This document shows, one piece after another, positions 40,239 through 52,744 of a stretch of 64,000 bases of DNA. The position numbers and the translations under genes were made by a program. Numbering within the stretch: the first letter of the stretch is position 1; the number at the start of each line of letters is the position of its first letter. The notes under the pieces are model-generated. The model saw only the letters and a list, made by a program, of their open reading frames with translations. It had not been told where the DNA came from and did no database searches. Source of the stretch: Tetrahymena thermophila SB210 (Eukaryota; Ciliophora; Oligohymenophorea; Hymenostomatida; Tetrahymenidae); the NCBI RefSeq assembly GCF_000189635.1, contig NW_002476267.1, positions 1 to 64,000 on the forward strand, read 5' to 3'.

Positions 40239-42493
40239 AAATTAAAATGTTTAAAAATTCAGGCTAATTTTTGTAATAAAATTTTGAAATTAAAAATATT
40301 AATGTGAAGTTGATTTACTTACTATTATGAAAAGAAAATTTAAATTTATTTTTAGAATTTCTTATATTGAAATATAAAAATAAATCATATTTTAAAAATT
40401 AAGATAAATATCAAGTATTAGACAGATTCTAGCTGAATAGCTTTTTGTATATTCTTCAAATTGGCATATGAAAAATAATCATTACTATAAATTTTTAGAA
40501 AAAAGTACTATAATTTCAGAAAACATTTATATTATTTTTGAAATAGTTTATATGTATAAATAAAATCATATTATAGCATAGTTATTATAAAATTTAGTCA
40601 TAAATTGCAAAAAGAAATTAGTTGAATTCGATTCAAAATAGTAGAAAATACTGAAAATTACAAATCTAATTAAGTAAATGTAATAGAAATAAAAATTGAT
40701 CATTATTTTGATATCATCAAAAGAAATTTGTTAATATTTTTTAGATTTTATATATAATGGGGAAAAGACATAAGATCATTCTAACCAGCCATTTAATATA
40801 AGAAAGTTACCTTACTTGTACATTTTTTTAAAAGAAACAAATAGAAATATTATTATTAACAAAAGAGGGCAATAGCTTTAAAAAATAGTAATATTATATA
40901 CAAAAATACAATAAATAAAGCTAAAACACTCAAAATAAATTACTGAATTAATTTTAATATCTATTCTATCTAGCTGATTATAGATATATTGTATTTTTCC
41001 TTTGGAAAATTAATGGAGTTTGTTTAAGCAATAATAATAATAAAAAAAGTGTAGGTATTTAACTAAAAATAGATATCAATTTAATTTATCAAATACTTTT
41101 ATAACCAAAGAAAATGTCAAAAAATGTCTAACTTTCAAATAATTTTACTTCAAAATATCTACTTTTTTTACAGATTTCAACAAAAATTATTTTATTGTAT
41201 CTCCTATAACAATATTTTCGTTCATTTTTTTGTTTTTTGGTTTGTTTTACTTCGGAGAAATTGTGAAGTAAAGCTATAAAATTCTTATGATGCCATTTAT
41301 GGATAGTAATTTTTAAACTATCCTACAAATATAGATAGCTAAATAATTTTATTATATATTCTTTAAAAATATTTTTGTAATAATAATGAAAGGTTCTTTT
41401 TATAAATTTAGTATGTTTGAATATAGATTATTGTATGTCTTAGCTTGAATGTAAAGTTTCTCTCTCTTACATTAAATTAGTAATTATACTTATCTGCCTA
41501 AAAATATATTTATCAATAATTTTGATTTAAAATTATTAAAAATAGTAAAATTAAAGTAGATTTCCTAGTTTTTGTCATAAAATGAATGAAAAATTAAATT
41601 AACTTTTTGATATTTATTATACTTACATTTAAATCCTATTATAAAAATGAATATTTGGCTAAAATCTTTTCTTTTTTGTAAAATACCAGTTAAATTTATA
41701 CATATAATTATTCGAAAAAAAGGAAAAAAGCATTTATTATATTAATTATTGGACAGTAATTTCTAAAAATTTAATAGTTCTATGATATTATTCTTTTGGT
41801 TATGAGATACTTTTGCTAATAGGAGGATTTAAGTATTATTTATAAAAGTAATTTTTCTTGATAAATTCTTAGTTCTCATAAATTTATTTCATAACTTAAA
41901 TTTAAGAAAAACACATTAAATTTTTTCTTTGAAAATTTAAATTTGCTCTTAATTAAATAAAAAATTTATAATTAAATTTTAAATGCTTTCTTTAAAGAAA
42001 TACTAAATTTTAATTTTTAGCTATAAAAAATATTTTTAAATAATAGGGCCTGCCTTCTCAAAATATTTAAATTAATTTAATTTAATGATAAATACAACTC
42101 ATAATATAGTATTTATTGTTTTTTTTGTCTTAGTACATTCTATGAAATATTCATTATAAAAATTTAATAGTCTTTAAATAATAAATACTTCCTCGATAGA
42201 AATTCAGTTGATAATATTTATTTTTTAGTTTAATTTGAATTCAATAAAAATTAAAAAATATACTTATTCTTTTAATTTATTTTTTTGTTACTTTTCAAAG
42301 AGAAAAAGCTTAAAATCTATTTTTTATAATTCAAAAAATTATTATGTTAAATTTATATTTATGTTGTAAAAATAATGAACAAAATATATTCAAAGAATTT
42401 TTTTTATCAATAATATACTCTATAAAAGATAATTTACAATCAGAGCATTTTAGGGCCAATAGGTAGAAAAAAAAGGCACCTATATATTTTTTA

Positions 42494-42528
42494 CTCCTCG
42501 CTCTTCGATTTTGGCTAAAAGCGAGGGG
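42494..42528. other. GC-rich hairpin
   Basis: Nine-pair stem (CTCCTCGCT with AGCGAGGGG, one G-T pair) closing a 17-nt loop, in a region that is otherwise ~80% AT. It is present only in the left copy of the segmental duplication, at the boundary where the two copies stop matching. Could be a structured RNA element or the scar of an insertion. Confidence 0.45.
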
Positions 42529-43028
42529 CAAAGTTTTGGGATTTTACAGTTTTTACAATTTCAATTTTTGTTGAACATAATTGAAAAACATTTTGCTTAA
42601 ATATTTACATGAAATATTGTTAAATATATTGTAAATTAATTTAAAATAATTATCCTTATTAAAGAAGTAAATAAATTGATTTTTAAATAAATAAATTTAT
42701 TGAAATATGATAATGAAAAAATTAAGTAAAATATTTTTTTAATTTAACTTAAGGAAATATCAATAATTGTTAAATAAATTAATATAAATTTTATATTTTT
42801 TAAAATTGATTTTTAATAATATATTTGTTCATTTAAGTCATTCTTTTTTAATAAATTAAAAGAGACATGAAATTTACTTATTGCATTTCATTTAAAAACT
42901 TTAATATTTAGTTTTTTGATTTTTAAATTATAATTTCTTAATTTTTAAGAAATAGTAAAACATAAGATTTTTTTTTAATCAAAATAGAAGTTTAATTAAT
43001 AAAGATAGATTTAGTAAATAAAGAAGAC

Positions 43029-44660
43029 ATGTTTGCGGAATAATAAATTTAAATGGATTCTTTCTTAGCAATTCATTTTATTTATGATAAAGTCTTATAT
43101 TTTTGCTTATTGTTTTAGCTTTTGTATTTCATAGCTTTCGATGTAAATACTTTGCATTTATTTCTACTCTATTTATCTCATAATAATTAATAGGATAAAT
43201 CAATTACATAATCGATAATATGGTCTGTTATAGGTATAGCAATTAATATTGAAAATTTTTTGAATTTTTTATACATCTACAAGAACATCGAGATAAAGAG
43301 TAAGTCTCTAGCTTACATTCTATGCTTATTTAACTTAGGAGAGATACCTTTACTTTAAATTCATAAAAATAATAGGTTTTAATGCTTCAAATAATACAGA
43401 TTAAATTTTAAAAGATTAGTTTTTTTTGTGGTAGAAGTGGCTGGATCTATCATCCTTGCTTTCTTATTAGATCCAAAATAATTAATCATACCTTTGTTAG
43501 CATATTTTTACCCAATCTATATAATTTTGCTTTCTTTATTTGAACCTAAAATAGTTAGAAATAAACATATTCTAAAAAGTACATGGATAAAATTTTTTTT
43601 AGAAGCTATTGGTTAAATAGGATATTAAGGATTAGTACTAATCTATATAATTCACGATTCTTAATCTTTAATTACTATGGTTATTATAAATTTAGGGCTC
43701 TCTGTTATATTTTTAGCTTTTACAGCTTAGTTTATTTCTAAGCATTACAAAGATGACTTTATTTATTTTTTCTATTTCATTGTATTTTTTGGATATTTTG
43801 TTGATATTAGGATTCCTTTTGTTTTTTAAGCTGGAATTATTGATCACTTAGAAGAATGGTAAAGAAATTCAATAGTTTTTCTATAGCTTACTTAGATTGT
43901 CTATGTATTCGTTTAATTTTTCATTTAGCATTTTAGTATATTTAAAGATGAAAGTTTATGCTTTTCTATATAGGCGCTAATAATTTTGGCATTGTCTATA
44001 TTTTAAATTATAATGAAGATAGTTTCTCTTACTGATTATGTGATTCTAAGTTATCTCAAAGGACCAAAAATAATAAGAGTAAATAGTTTTTAACAATTGA
44101 AAGAGCTTACAAAAGAGTACAAAAATAGTGAAAAAAAATTTAAAAGATTAAAATTTCTAATTATTCAGTTTGATGTACACCACTCAAATGGTATCTAATC
44201 TCGTTAAAAAAGACATAAGCTAATTTAAAAGACTTTGCTCTTCTACTTTTAAAAGACTGAGATAATAACATTATAAAAGTATTTTCATAGAATAAATATA
44301 AGTGATTCTAAATTCAAATAGTAAGAGGTCAGTTTATACTAAAATTTTGATTATAATTTTATAAAAAAAAAGATAAGATAAGGTTATGAAATTTTAGATG
44401 AAATAAAAACTGTTAAGTTTTACAACAAATTTATTTAAATTTAAATATTTAAAATGTTTTTTGAAACCTTGATTTTATAAAATTAAATCAGTATCTTTAC
44501 AATAAAAGGAATAAAAAATAAATTACAATAAATGTCTTTAGAAAATGAGTTATTTCAATTATAAATTACAGCTTATCAAAAATATCTAAGCAGATATTTT
44601 AACATTAATCCTGTTTAGATATTATATGATTTATACTTAGATCTTCCTATTAATAAATGA
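43029..44660 (+). CDS. Multi-pass membrane protein of unknown function
   Basis: Intronless 543-codon frame, ATG 43029 to TGA 44658-44660. The upstream ATG (MFAEQQIQMDS) is preferred over the in-frame ATG at 43053 because the paralogue at 63433 also opens with the equivalent codon. Residues ~10-360 contain about ten hydrophobic segments with few charges, including FVVEVAGSIILAFLLD and ALIILALSIFQIIMK. Residues ~370-543 are hydrophilic, rich in Lys and Gln, and end LPINK, probably a cytosolic tail. No signal peptide beyond the first helix. I do not recognise a family; a transporter, channel or lipid-handling protein are all possible. Its upstream flank is shared with the 63433 paralogue and, inverted, with the DNA before the 5S cluster. 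Confidence 0.8.
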
Positions 44661-45727
44661 ATTAAATAATTATTTATATAGGCTTTGCAGAAAAGAAACT
44701 TTACTAATTAATTAAAGTAAGTAAGTAAGTTAGTTAGCCTGTAAATAAATAAAATGTTAGTATCATGTATTAATAAATAAAATAATTTTTATTAAAAATA
44801 AATTTATATATATTTTACAAAAATATTTTAAGAAATGTATAAAAAATAATGTTAAGAATAAATTAAATAATATATTTGATAATTTATTTTATGTAAATAA
44901 ATCAAATTAAAAAAATATTTATAATTATGAATAACCAACCAACAGTTGGAATAACATACAGCGAAAAAAATCAAATTATATAAAAAGTAATTCCTCATTA
45001 AATTTATAGATTAGCAAGTGAATTGCTTTCATATTCTCTATTTCATTTGTATTTTATTTTTATCAAAAATTGATATTTTAAAATAAATTGATTTAAAAAT
45101 AATTTCAAAATTACAATTTTTTATTTTATTAATTAAAATAAAATAAAATTAATAAATAATTTTAATCATTATTTTTTTGTTTTTCTTAAGCATAGCTTTG
45201 TATATTCTTATCATATTTTTCACAAAAATTGTTCCCTAAATTAAAAATCAATAAAAAAGCATCCAAACAGCCTCATATAATTACTATTATGTTTTTTAAA
45301 TTTTTAAATAAAAATAATACAAAAGTATGTAAAAATTTTTTATAAAAATCAAGATCATTTTAATTAATTAAATATTAATTCATAAAAAATCTTTTTTTTT
45401 TATCCATACATTTCATAATATATTCTTATGCTTATTTTGTAAAACCTATTAAGGATAACTGTTTATTGAAAATAAGAATAGTATAGATTAATAATAAGTA
45501 AGTAATTCATATTTCAATCTTCGAAATCAAAAATTTTAATTGAAAGAAAAATACTTAAATAAATTAAAAAAAATAATTCTAAAATAAATTAATGAAAAGT
45601 TAAAGAATTGATTATAAATTTTAAGAAATAAAATACTCATAGAGAAAAGTAAAATAATTATATTAATGTTTTATTTATTACAAGTCAAATAACTTTATAA
45701 TTTTTATTATAATTAGAAAAAAAATGT
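44661..45727. other. Convergent intergenic region
   Basis: Non-coding. Contains a short run of 'aagt' tetranucleotides at about 44717-44735. From about 45350 it matches the 3' flank of the left ATPase segment. Confidence 0.6.
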
Positions 45728-48700
45728 TCACCAATAGCAATATTTATAGAACCATCTGCTTTTTCTACAGCAGAATTTTCTTAGTTCATCATATATAAGT
45801 AGTAACATTGTATAGGCTAGACAACTTGTCCATAACCAGAAGAACATAGGTCTACCACCAAATACAGTTTGGACTCCAGGTACATATTGCAAGAAAATAA
45901 CTAAAATTGTTTCGAAAATAACACCTTATATCATGACTGAATTAAAAGCAGTTGTTGTAAAACTCATAGATCTACTCTTGCAAGCAAATACATTTGTCCA
46001 CTAAAGTAAGACAACTGTTAGGAAATAAACACTTTAGGCATAGTTGATAGCTTCTACTGAATAGCAAGCAGTTTAAGATGTTAAAACTGACCAATTTTAT
46101 GATTTGTTAATATCACAATCACTCCATTTAATCCAAGGTATAAAGGCACCAGTAACAGGATCGCACTTAACCAAAGATTTTCTTAGATCATAATTACCTT
46201 CAGAAAGTGTGAACCAATCCAAAGAATATTAAAGATTTGAAAGAGCGTTATTTTGGTCAGTTGAGAGTTTGTTACAATCTTAGAATTTTGTAATATTATA
46301 GATAGCTGAGTTGTAGTATGGATCGTCTCTTTACAACTGAGGATTATAATAAGTTCCAAAATCATTTTGTACAGGTCTGTATCCTGTTGCAGAGGCAAGA
46401 CCGAATAAAGAAAGTACTGGGAAACCAAAATAGTTGAATGCAATATAATAACCAAGATGACCAGCTCCACTAGCAATCTAACCTGTTTAGAGATAAGCTA
46501 TTGTAATTAGCTTATTTGAGACCAAATGTTCAGATTTATTACGAGGTCTTCTCGTCATTACATCGAGTTCTGCTTCTTCATAAGCAAGTGAAATAGCTGG
46601 CCAAACATCAGTACCAACACAAATGACAAGCATATAAATACTGGAAAGAGGTAAGGGAATTTAGAGGATAATGAAAGCTAAGAAGGGAATAATTTCAGTC
46701 ATGTTGGAAGTTAGAAGATATACAATTGTCTTCTTTAAGTTATCAAAAATTTTTCTACCTTCTTCTACACCCAAAACTATTGATGCAAAATCATCATCAA
46801 CTAAGACCATGTCTGCAGCATCCTTTGTAACATCGGAACCAGAAATATTCATAGAAATACCAATATCTGCTTTCTTGATGGCTGGAGAGTCATTTACACC
46901 ATCACCAGTAGCAGCAACGATGAATCCTTCCTTTTGGCATGCATCAACAATTTATAATTTTTGAGCTGGGGTTGTTCTAGCAAAAACACAATAAGGTTTA
47001 ACTACCCATTAACGTAAATAAAAGCAATCTTCCTTTTTTTCACTTAGAGCTTTGTCAATAGACTCAGTAATTCTATCTCCATGGACAATAATAGCTCTGC
47101 ATTATTCGCTTGCTTCCCACCAGCTGAGACTAGGATTTCTTTCCATAAGATCTTCATTGGTTAGGATATCTTTGGGAATAATATTGACTTCTTTGGCAAT
47201 AGCAGCAGCAGTAGGAGGTTAATCACCAGTTACCATAATAACCTTAACACCTGCAGATCTACATTCTAAAATAGCGTAGGGGACTCTCTATTTAGGGGGG
47301 TCCATCAAAGAAATAAGACCACAAAACTAGAAATTTGTAAGTTTAAAGGGGAACTTTTAGATAGAAGACACATTAAAAATAAATCCTTGAGGGAATTAAG
47401 CAGCAGGTAAACTCAACTTAGCAAAACCAAGTACTCTTTCACCACCTTTACCAAAAGTGAGATTTACAGCTTTGAATTTCTTTTACCAGTTATCATTAAG
47501 TTAGGAAGGCTAACCATTAACTATAATGGATGAGCAGAAACTCCAAATCTTTTCTGGAGCTCCCTTGATGTAAACTGTATAGTAACTTTCTTATGTTTAC
47601 TCTTCAATTATTGTCAAAGCAAACTTTACCTATGAGTTGAAAGGCATTTTACCTTAAGTACCATCAGGATTTTTAGCTACTCTATATCTTTCACGGAAGG
47701 AATTTACATCTTCAATGTATTGATAGAATCTGATAATACCAGTTTCTGTTGCATCTCCTAATACTGGACAGGTCAAGTAGTCGATATTCTCTTTTTCTTT
47801 AATAGTAGAAGTATCAAAACGGGCTTCACTACTGAGCATGGCAGCCTTCTAAAGAGTTTTAAAGTCAGGATCTTCAGTATTATATTCAGGGATTTCTCCT
47901 TGCTTAAGATGAGCCTTGTTCTTGGATAGATGGATCTAATCTGAATACCACAAATTTTTGACCGACATAACATTTTAAGTTAAAGTACCAGTTTTATCAG
48001 AGCAAATACAAGAAGTGGAACCAAGAGTTTCTACGGCTTCGAGGTTTTTTACGAGGACATTTTTAGCTGAGAGATTCTTTGCAGTAATGGCAAGCGAAAT
48101 AGTGATGCAACCAAGTAAACCTTCAGGAACATTAGCTACTAGAATACCAATACCAAAGACAAGGCAATCAGTAACTTTATAATTCATATAAAGTAATGCA
48201 AGTAAGAAAAAGGCGACGCCAAGCACTATTGCAATAACTGTAATAAGAACTACAAAACGATCAAGCTCAATACGGAGAGGAGTTTTGACTTTCTTTTCAC
48301 CAGAAGACAAATCAGCAATCTAACCAAGCATAGTATTATCACCAGTACAGATAACAATTCCCTTTCCGTTACCCTCTTTACATAGAGTACCGAAGAAGGC
48401 TATATTAGATGTCTCAATATAACTTTCAGGATGAGAGCATTCAGTAGTACGCAATAGAGGTTCACTTTCACCAGTCAAAGGGGAATTATCTACTTTCATT
48501 TCATTTGATTCTAAGATACGTATATCAGCGGGGATTTTTTCACCTATTCTTATGACAACTACATCACCGACAACAAGATGTACAGCTTCTATTTGCTTTA
48601 TTTCACCTCCTCTAATAACTATTGTCTTTGCAGGGATAAAATTTTTAAAAGAATTCATCAATGCTTCACTCTTGGCATTTTATTAGAAAGTAATTGCAGT

Positions 48701-49294
48701 GGTAATTAAAATGACAATAATGAGGACTACTGCAAGGTAAATGTTAGAGGGATTTGGCTGCAATCCTTAAGCAATGAAACATAGAATAGCACTAACCCAA
48801 AGCATAAGTGAAAAGCCATTAGTCATTTCTTTCAAGAGTTTTACCCATAATGGAGTTCCTTACTTAACAGTAAGCTTATTCTCGCCATACTTTTTTAGTA
48901 ATTCCTAAGCTTGTTGTTCAGTTAAACCATTCTGGAAATCAGTTTAATACTTTTATTTCAGTTCCTCCAAAGAAATTTTGTGGTCTACTTTTTCAACAAT
49001 GTCTTGCTTTTATTTTTGATCCTTATTTAACTTTTTGTTAACATTATTTTTAGCTACATCAGCAGTTTGAGTGTTAGAAATCATAAAGCCTTCTGTTTTA
49101 ATTGTTGTTTCTTAAAATTCACAGTTAATGTGTTAACGCTTGTTTCCTTCTTCCAAATCAGGTCTTGACTTTTAGAATTCTTAACTTTATCTAATTTCTT
49201 GAATAGAATTTTTAAGTTAAATGGACTACCTCATTTCTTCAAATTTTCTGACGACACCAGACGCAGACTGTCGAACAACATTAGTTTGACTCAT
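45728..49294 (-). CDS. Na+/K+-type P-ATPase alpha subunit, complete copy
   Basis: Intronless frame of 1,188 residues, ATG 49292-49294 to TGA 45728-45730, longer than animal alpha subunits (~1,020) because of a ~165-residue charged, Gln-rich N-terminus. Motifs: TGES at 274-277, VPEG in M4 (Glu 391), CSDKTGTLT with phospho-Asp 434, MVTGDQPPTA, and TGDGVND at 796-802. The M4 motif VANVPEGLL and M5 SNMTEIIPF place it in type IIC, the Na+/K+ and H+/K+ pumps, at the plasma membrane or a vacuole. Odd points: the M6 Asp equivalent to pig D804 is Cys 892 (VICVGTD, where Na+/K+ pumps have CIDLGTD), and the M8 Asp equivalent to D926 is Asn 1101 (QWTN). Glu in M5 (867), Asp 896 and an M9 Glu are kept. 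Its 3' part matches copy 1 and its 5' part copy 2. No beta subunit gene is seen nearby. Confidence 0.92.
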
Positions 49295-52200
49295 TTTATC
49301 TATTCAATTCTGTAAGATTTCAAAATTATTTTTTAATCTGTTTTTTTTTAAGAATTTTTTTGTTATTTAAAAATTATAAACGGATTTACCAAATATCATT
49401 TATAAAGCTTTTTTTTTACACAAATGTATACTTTATTAGCTTTTGTTTACCCAGAATTTAAGAAATAGAAGATTTTGATACTTAATTAGATGAAAAAGTC
49501 TATTTCTTTAATTTTAATTTTATTTCATTTAGTAATTTAATAGCCACTTAATTAATTTAATTGCAATTAAAGACTTATTTAAATATAATACTATTTCCTC
49601 AAATAGATATATAAATAAAACCTTTTATGAAAAACAGCTTAACCATTTCAATGCTATTCCATATATTATTTAGATATGTTTATTGATAATTTTGGCGTTA
49701 TTTTAACAACTTTGTACCTGGTGTTTTATAATTAAAGTTTATTATTAGACTTTTTTAATGGAGGACAAGTCTATTTTATTTGCCTTAAAAAACCTAAAAT
49801 TCACTCTCAGGTTCATAAAAATAAGCTACATTATTATGTAAAATCTGATAAATTATCACAAAAAATGAATTTTGATAGTGACATACCATGGAGAATTGGT
49901 GGAGAATTTAAAAGAAAAAATCATATTCCATATTTGATTTTTTAATTATATAATAAAAATACCAATAAATTAGATCAATTTTTAAATAAATTAATTAATT
50001 ATTACATCATGGCTAAAAATGGAATTCTATAAAAGTAGAATGGCTTATTTTCTAAATCTAAGAGGCTTTTTTTTTAGCAAAAGCTTAATATTATTTTGTC
50101 AAACATTAGATCATTATTGAAATTTGGTTGAAAATTAAAATGTTTTTTTATCTAAAAGCTGTTTCTTGCAATAAAATATATTGAATATAATTGATTATAA
50201 AATTTTGAAAATAAACAATATTAATGTGAAGTTGATTTACTTACTATTATGGAAATAAAATTTAAATTTATTTTTGAAATTTTATGTTTTGAAATATTAT
50301 TAATTATAAATCGTATTTTAAAGTTTAAGATGAATATCGGACATTAGGCTAGCTTCTGTCTGAATAGTGTATAGTATATTCTTCAAGTTGTAATATAAAA
50401 AATATTTATTGCTTTAAATTTTTAGAAAAAACAGTATAATTTCAGAAAATTTTTATTGGTAACATATGAAATAGATTTTTATGTAATAATAAAATCATAT
50501 TATAGCCGAATTACTATTAAATTTAGTCATAAGTTGCACTAATAATTTAGTTGAATTCGATTCACAATAGTAGAAAATAGAGAAAATTTATGAATCCAGA
50601 ATCTAAAAATAATATAAATAAATAAAGATAGATCATTAATTGTAAAATCATGAAAAGCAATTTTATAATAGTTTTTTTTTTATAAATAAGGGGGAACAAA
50701 AACATTAGCATTTTTTAACAAGCCATAAAAATATATATAAGACAGATAAATACCTAGTACAATTTTTTTAAAAGAATAATCAACAAATAGATCTTTTTGT
50801 ATTAACAAAAAGGATAATCACATTTTTTAAAAAAGTAATTGTAATAACAAAAAAGGAATAAATATAGCTGAAATACTCAAAATAAATTCCTGAATCAGTT
50901 TTAAAATCTATTCTATCAAGCTGTTTATAAATATTTGACATTTTTTCTATGGAAAATTAATGGAGTTTGTTTAAGTAATAGTAATAATAATAATAATATA
51001 ATTGTTGGTATTAGCTAAATTAGCTTTCAATTTAATTTATCAAATACTTTTTTAATCAAGGAAAATGTCAAAAAATGTCTAACCTTCAAATAATTTTATC
51101 CAAAATATCTACTTTAAAAATATATTTCAACAAAAATTATTTTATTTTATCTTTTATCACAATATTTTTATTCATTTTTTTGTTATTTTTATTGGTTTTA
51201 TTATGGAGAAATAGTGGAGTAAAGCTTTTAAATTCTTATTATGTAATTTACTACTGCTAATAACGTTTAAACTATCCTACAAAAATAAGCTAAATAATTC
51301 AATTCTTAAAAAATATTTTTATAATAATAAAGAAAGGCTCTCTTTATTAACATAGTATGTTTGAATATAGGTAATTTTATGTTTAGATTGAATGAATATT
51401 TTCTCTATCTAATATATTAAAATCGCATCATTTTAAAATATATATTTGGCTTTTAAAAATTAATATTTAAACTTATCTACATAAAAATATCTCAAACAAT
51501 AATATTTATTAAAAATTATTAAAAGTAGTCAAAATAAAAGTAGATTTGATAACTTTTGTCATAAAAGGAATGGCAAATTAAATTAATTAATAGATTTTTT
51601 GAATAATTGCATTTAAATCTAGTTAATAAAATAAATATTTGATGAAAGTCTTTTCTTTATTGTAAAACATCAAACAAAATAGATGAATAGATTAGTAAAA
51701 AAATTTTTTAATAGCAATTAGAAAAAAATTCAGCATTTATTATAAAAATAATGGACAATAAATTTGAAATATTTTAATAGTTCTAAGAATATTTTTCTTT
51801 TGGTTATGAAATACTTTTGCTAATAGAAGGATTTATGTATTTTTTTCAAAAGTAATTCAAGATAAACTCTAAGTCCTCATAGATTTATTTCCTAACTTGC
51901 ATTTAAAATATACACTATTAAATATTTTTCTTACAAAATTTTAATTATTTCTTATTTAAGTTATAAATTTATAATTAAATTTTAATTACTTTTTATAAAA
52001 AAAAACAAAATTTAATTTAAGTTTTAAGTTATAAAAAATATTTTTAAATAATATGGTCTTCTCAAAATCTTTCAATTAATTTAATTTGATAATAAATAAA
52101 ACTCATAATTTGTCTTAATAAATACTTTCTTGATAGAAATTCAGCTAATAATATTTATTTTTTATTTTTTAAATGAATTCAATTAAAGAGAAAAATACTT

Positions 52201-52714
52201 CTTATTTTAATTTATTTATATATTATTTTTTATGAAAGATCCGGCTTAAAATCTATTTTTTATAATTCAAAAAATTTATAGGTTAATTTGAAATTTATGT
52301 TGTAAAAGAATGAACAAAATGTATTCAAAAAGTTAGTTTCATTAACAATATCCTTTATAAATAAAGAAATTTTTCTTGCAAGATATAAATTTTACTCATT
52401 ATAGAATCAAGAGATATCGAATTGGTATTAAATTATCACATATTTAATATTGATGTTTACTTATATTTAACTTAAATTAAAAAAATATGTTACTTAATTT
52501 TTTCATTTTTAATTTGAAATTTCTTTTTTTATTCATAACTTTAGATCATCTTTTTAAATTTATTAAAAATTTTTTAATTCATTTTTCTCTTTATTTCTAT
52601 ATTTAAAAATTATTGACTTCTTTGATCAAAAAAATTATTTTTAATTAATTTACACAATATCTCATGCAAATATTTTAATAAAATTTTTCAATTATGTTCA
52701 ACTAAAAGTGAAAT
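49295..52714. other. Upstream/intergenic region of the complete ATPase gene
   Basis: Non-coding except for two short conserved + strand frames (49865-50131, and one starting at 51075). Matches 39395-42420 up to about 52390. From about 52400 it switches to an inverted copy of the flank module found at 42547 and 62855. Confidence 0.6.
49865..50131 (+). CDS. Possible small protein, 88 codons (partner of 39978)
   Basis: ATG 49865 to TGA 50129-50131. Starts MNFDSDIPWRIGGEF, one residue different from the other copy, and ends with the same KFG plus TGA. The middle is frame-shifted relative to the partner but compensated. No known domain. Confidence 0.3.
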
Positions 52715-52720
52715 TATAAA
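52400..52720 (-). repeat. Inverted copy of the membrane-gene flank module, fused to the 5S cluster
   Basis: The reverse complement matches 42547-42960 and 62855-63250 ('caattatgttcaac', 'acttaattttttcat'). It runs directly into the TATA-like box of the first 5S gene. The 62.8-kb copy is likewise joined to a 5S fragment. Confidence 0.72.
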
Positions 52721-52722
52721 TA
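52715..52722 (+). promoter_or_regulatory. TATA-like box at -30 of 5S genes
   Basis: TATAAATA lies exactly 30 bp upstream of this 5S gene and of the other six (52981, 53248, 53515, 53783, 54050, 54317). Spacing and sequence are kept although the surrounding spacer varies, which suggests an external RNA polymerase III promoter element in addition to the internal boxes. Confidence 0.6.
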
Positions 52723-52744
52723 GTTATTTATTGATATTACTTTT

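Larger units (their letters stand above)
34490..42420 (+). repeat. Segmental duplication, left copy (ATPase genes plus upstream DNA)
   Basis: It corresponds to 45350-52390 in the same orientation: 3' flank, ATPase coding sequence and about 3 kb of upstream non-coding DNA all match. Coding offsets are constant without indels: 10,830 bp for the 3' part (34898-37494) and 9,900 bp for the 5' part (37595-39394). The left copy is longer because it holds two partial ATPase copies. Confidence 0.85.
39395..43028. other. Upstream/intergenic region of the duplicated ATPase segment
   Basis: Mostly non-coding and AT-rich; matches 49295-52390 up to about 42420. It holds two short + strand frames conserved in the other copy (39978 and 41124), a GC-rich hairpin at 42494-42528 and, from about 42547, the flank module of the membrane-protein gene. 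Confidence 0.65.
45350..52390 (+). repeat. Segmental duplication, right copy
   Basis: Direct-orientation partner of 34490-42420. Carries the only complete ATPase copy and ~3 kb of its upstream DNA. Non-coding parts have diverged more than the coding sequence, with many small indels. Confidence 0.85.

Noticed and set aside
42331..42531. - strand 66-codon frame overlapping the GC-rich hairpin
   Set aside because: It is not kept in the duplicate copy, has no family resemblance, and its start is created by the hairpin insert. Probably chance.
44930..44950. Chromosome breakage sequence
   Set aside because: The 'ataaccaaccaacag' stretch shares only the AACCAACC core and lacks the rest of the known Tetrahymena 15-bp element. 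No telomere repeats are nearby.
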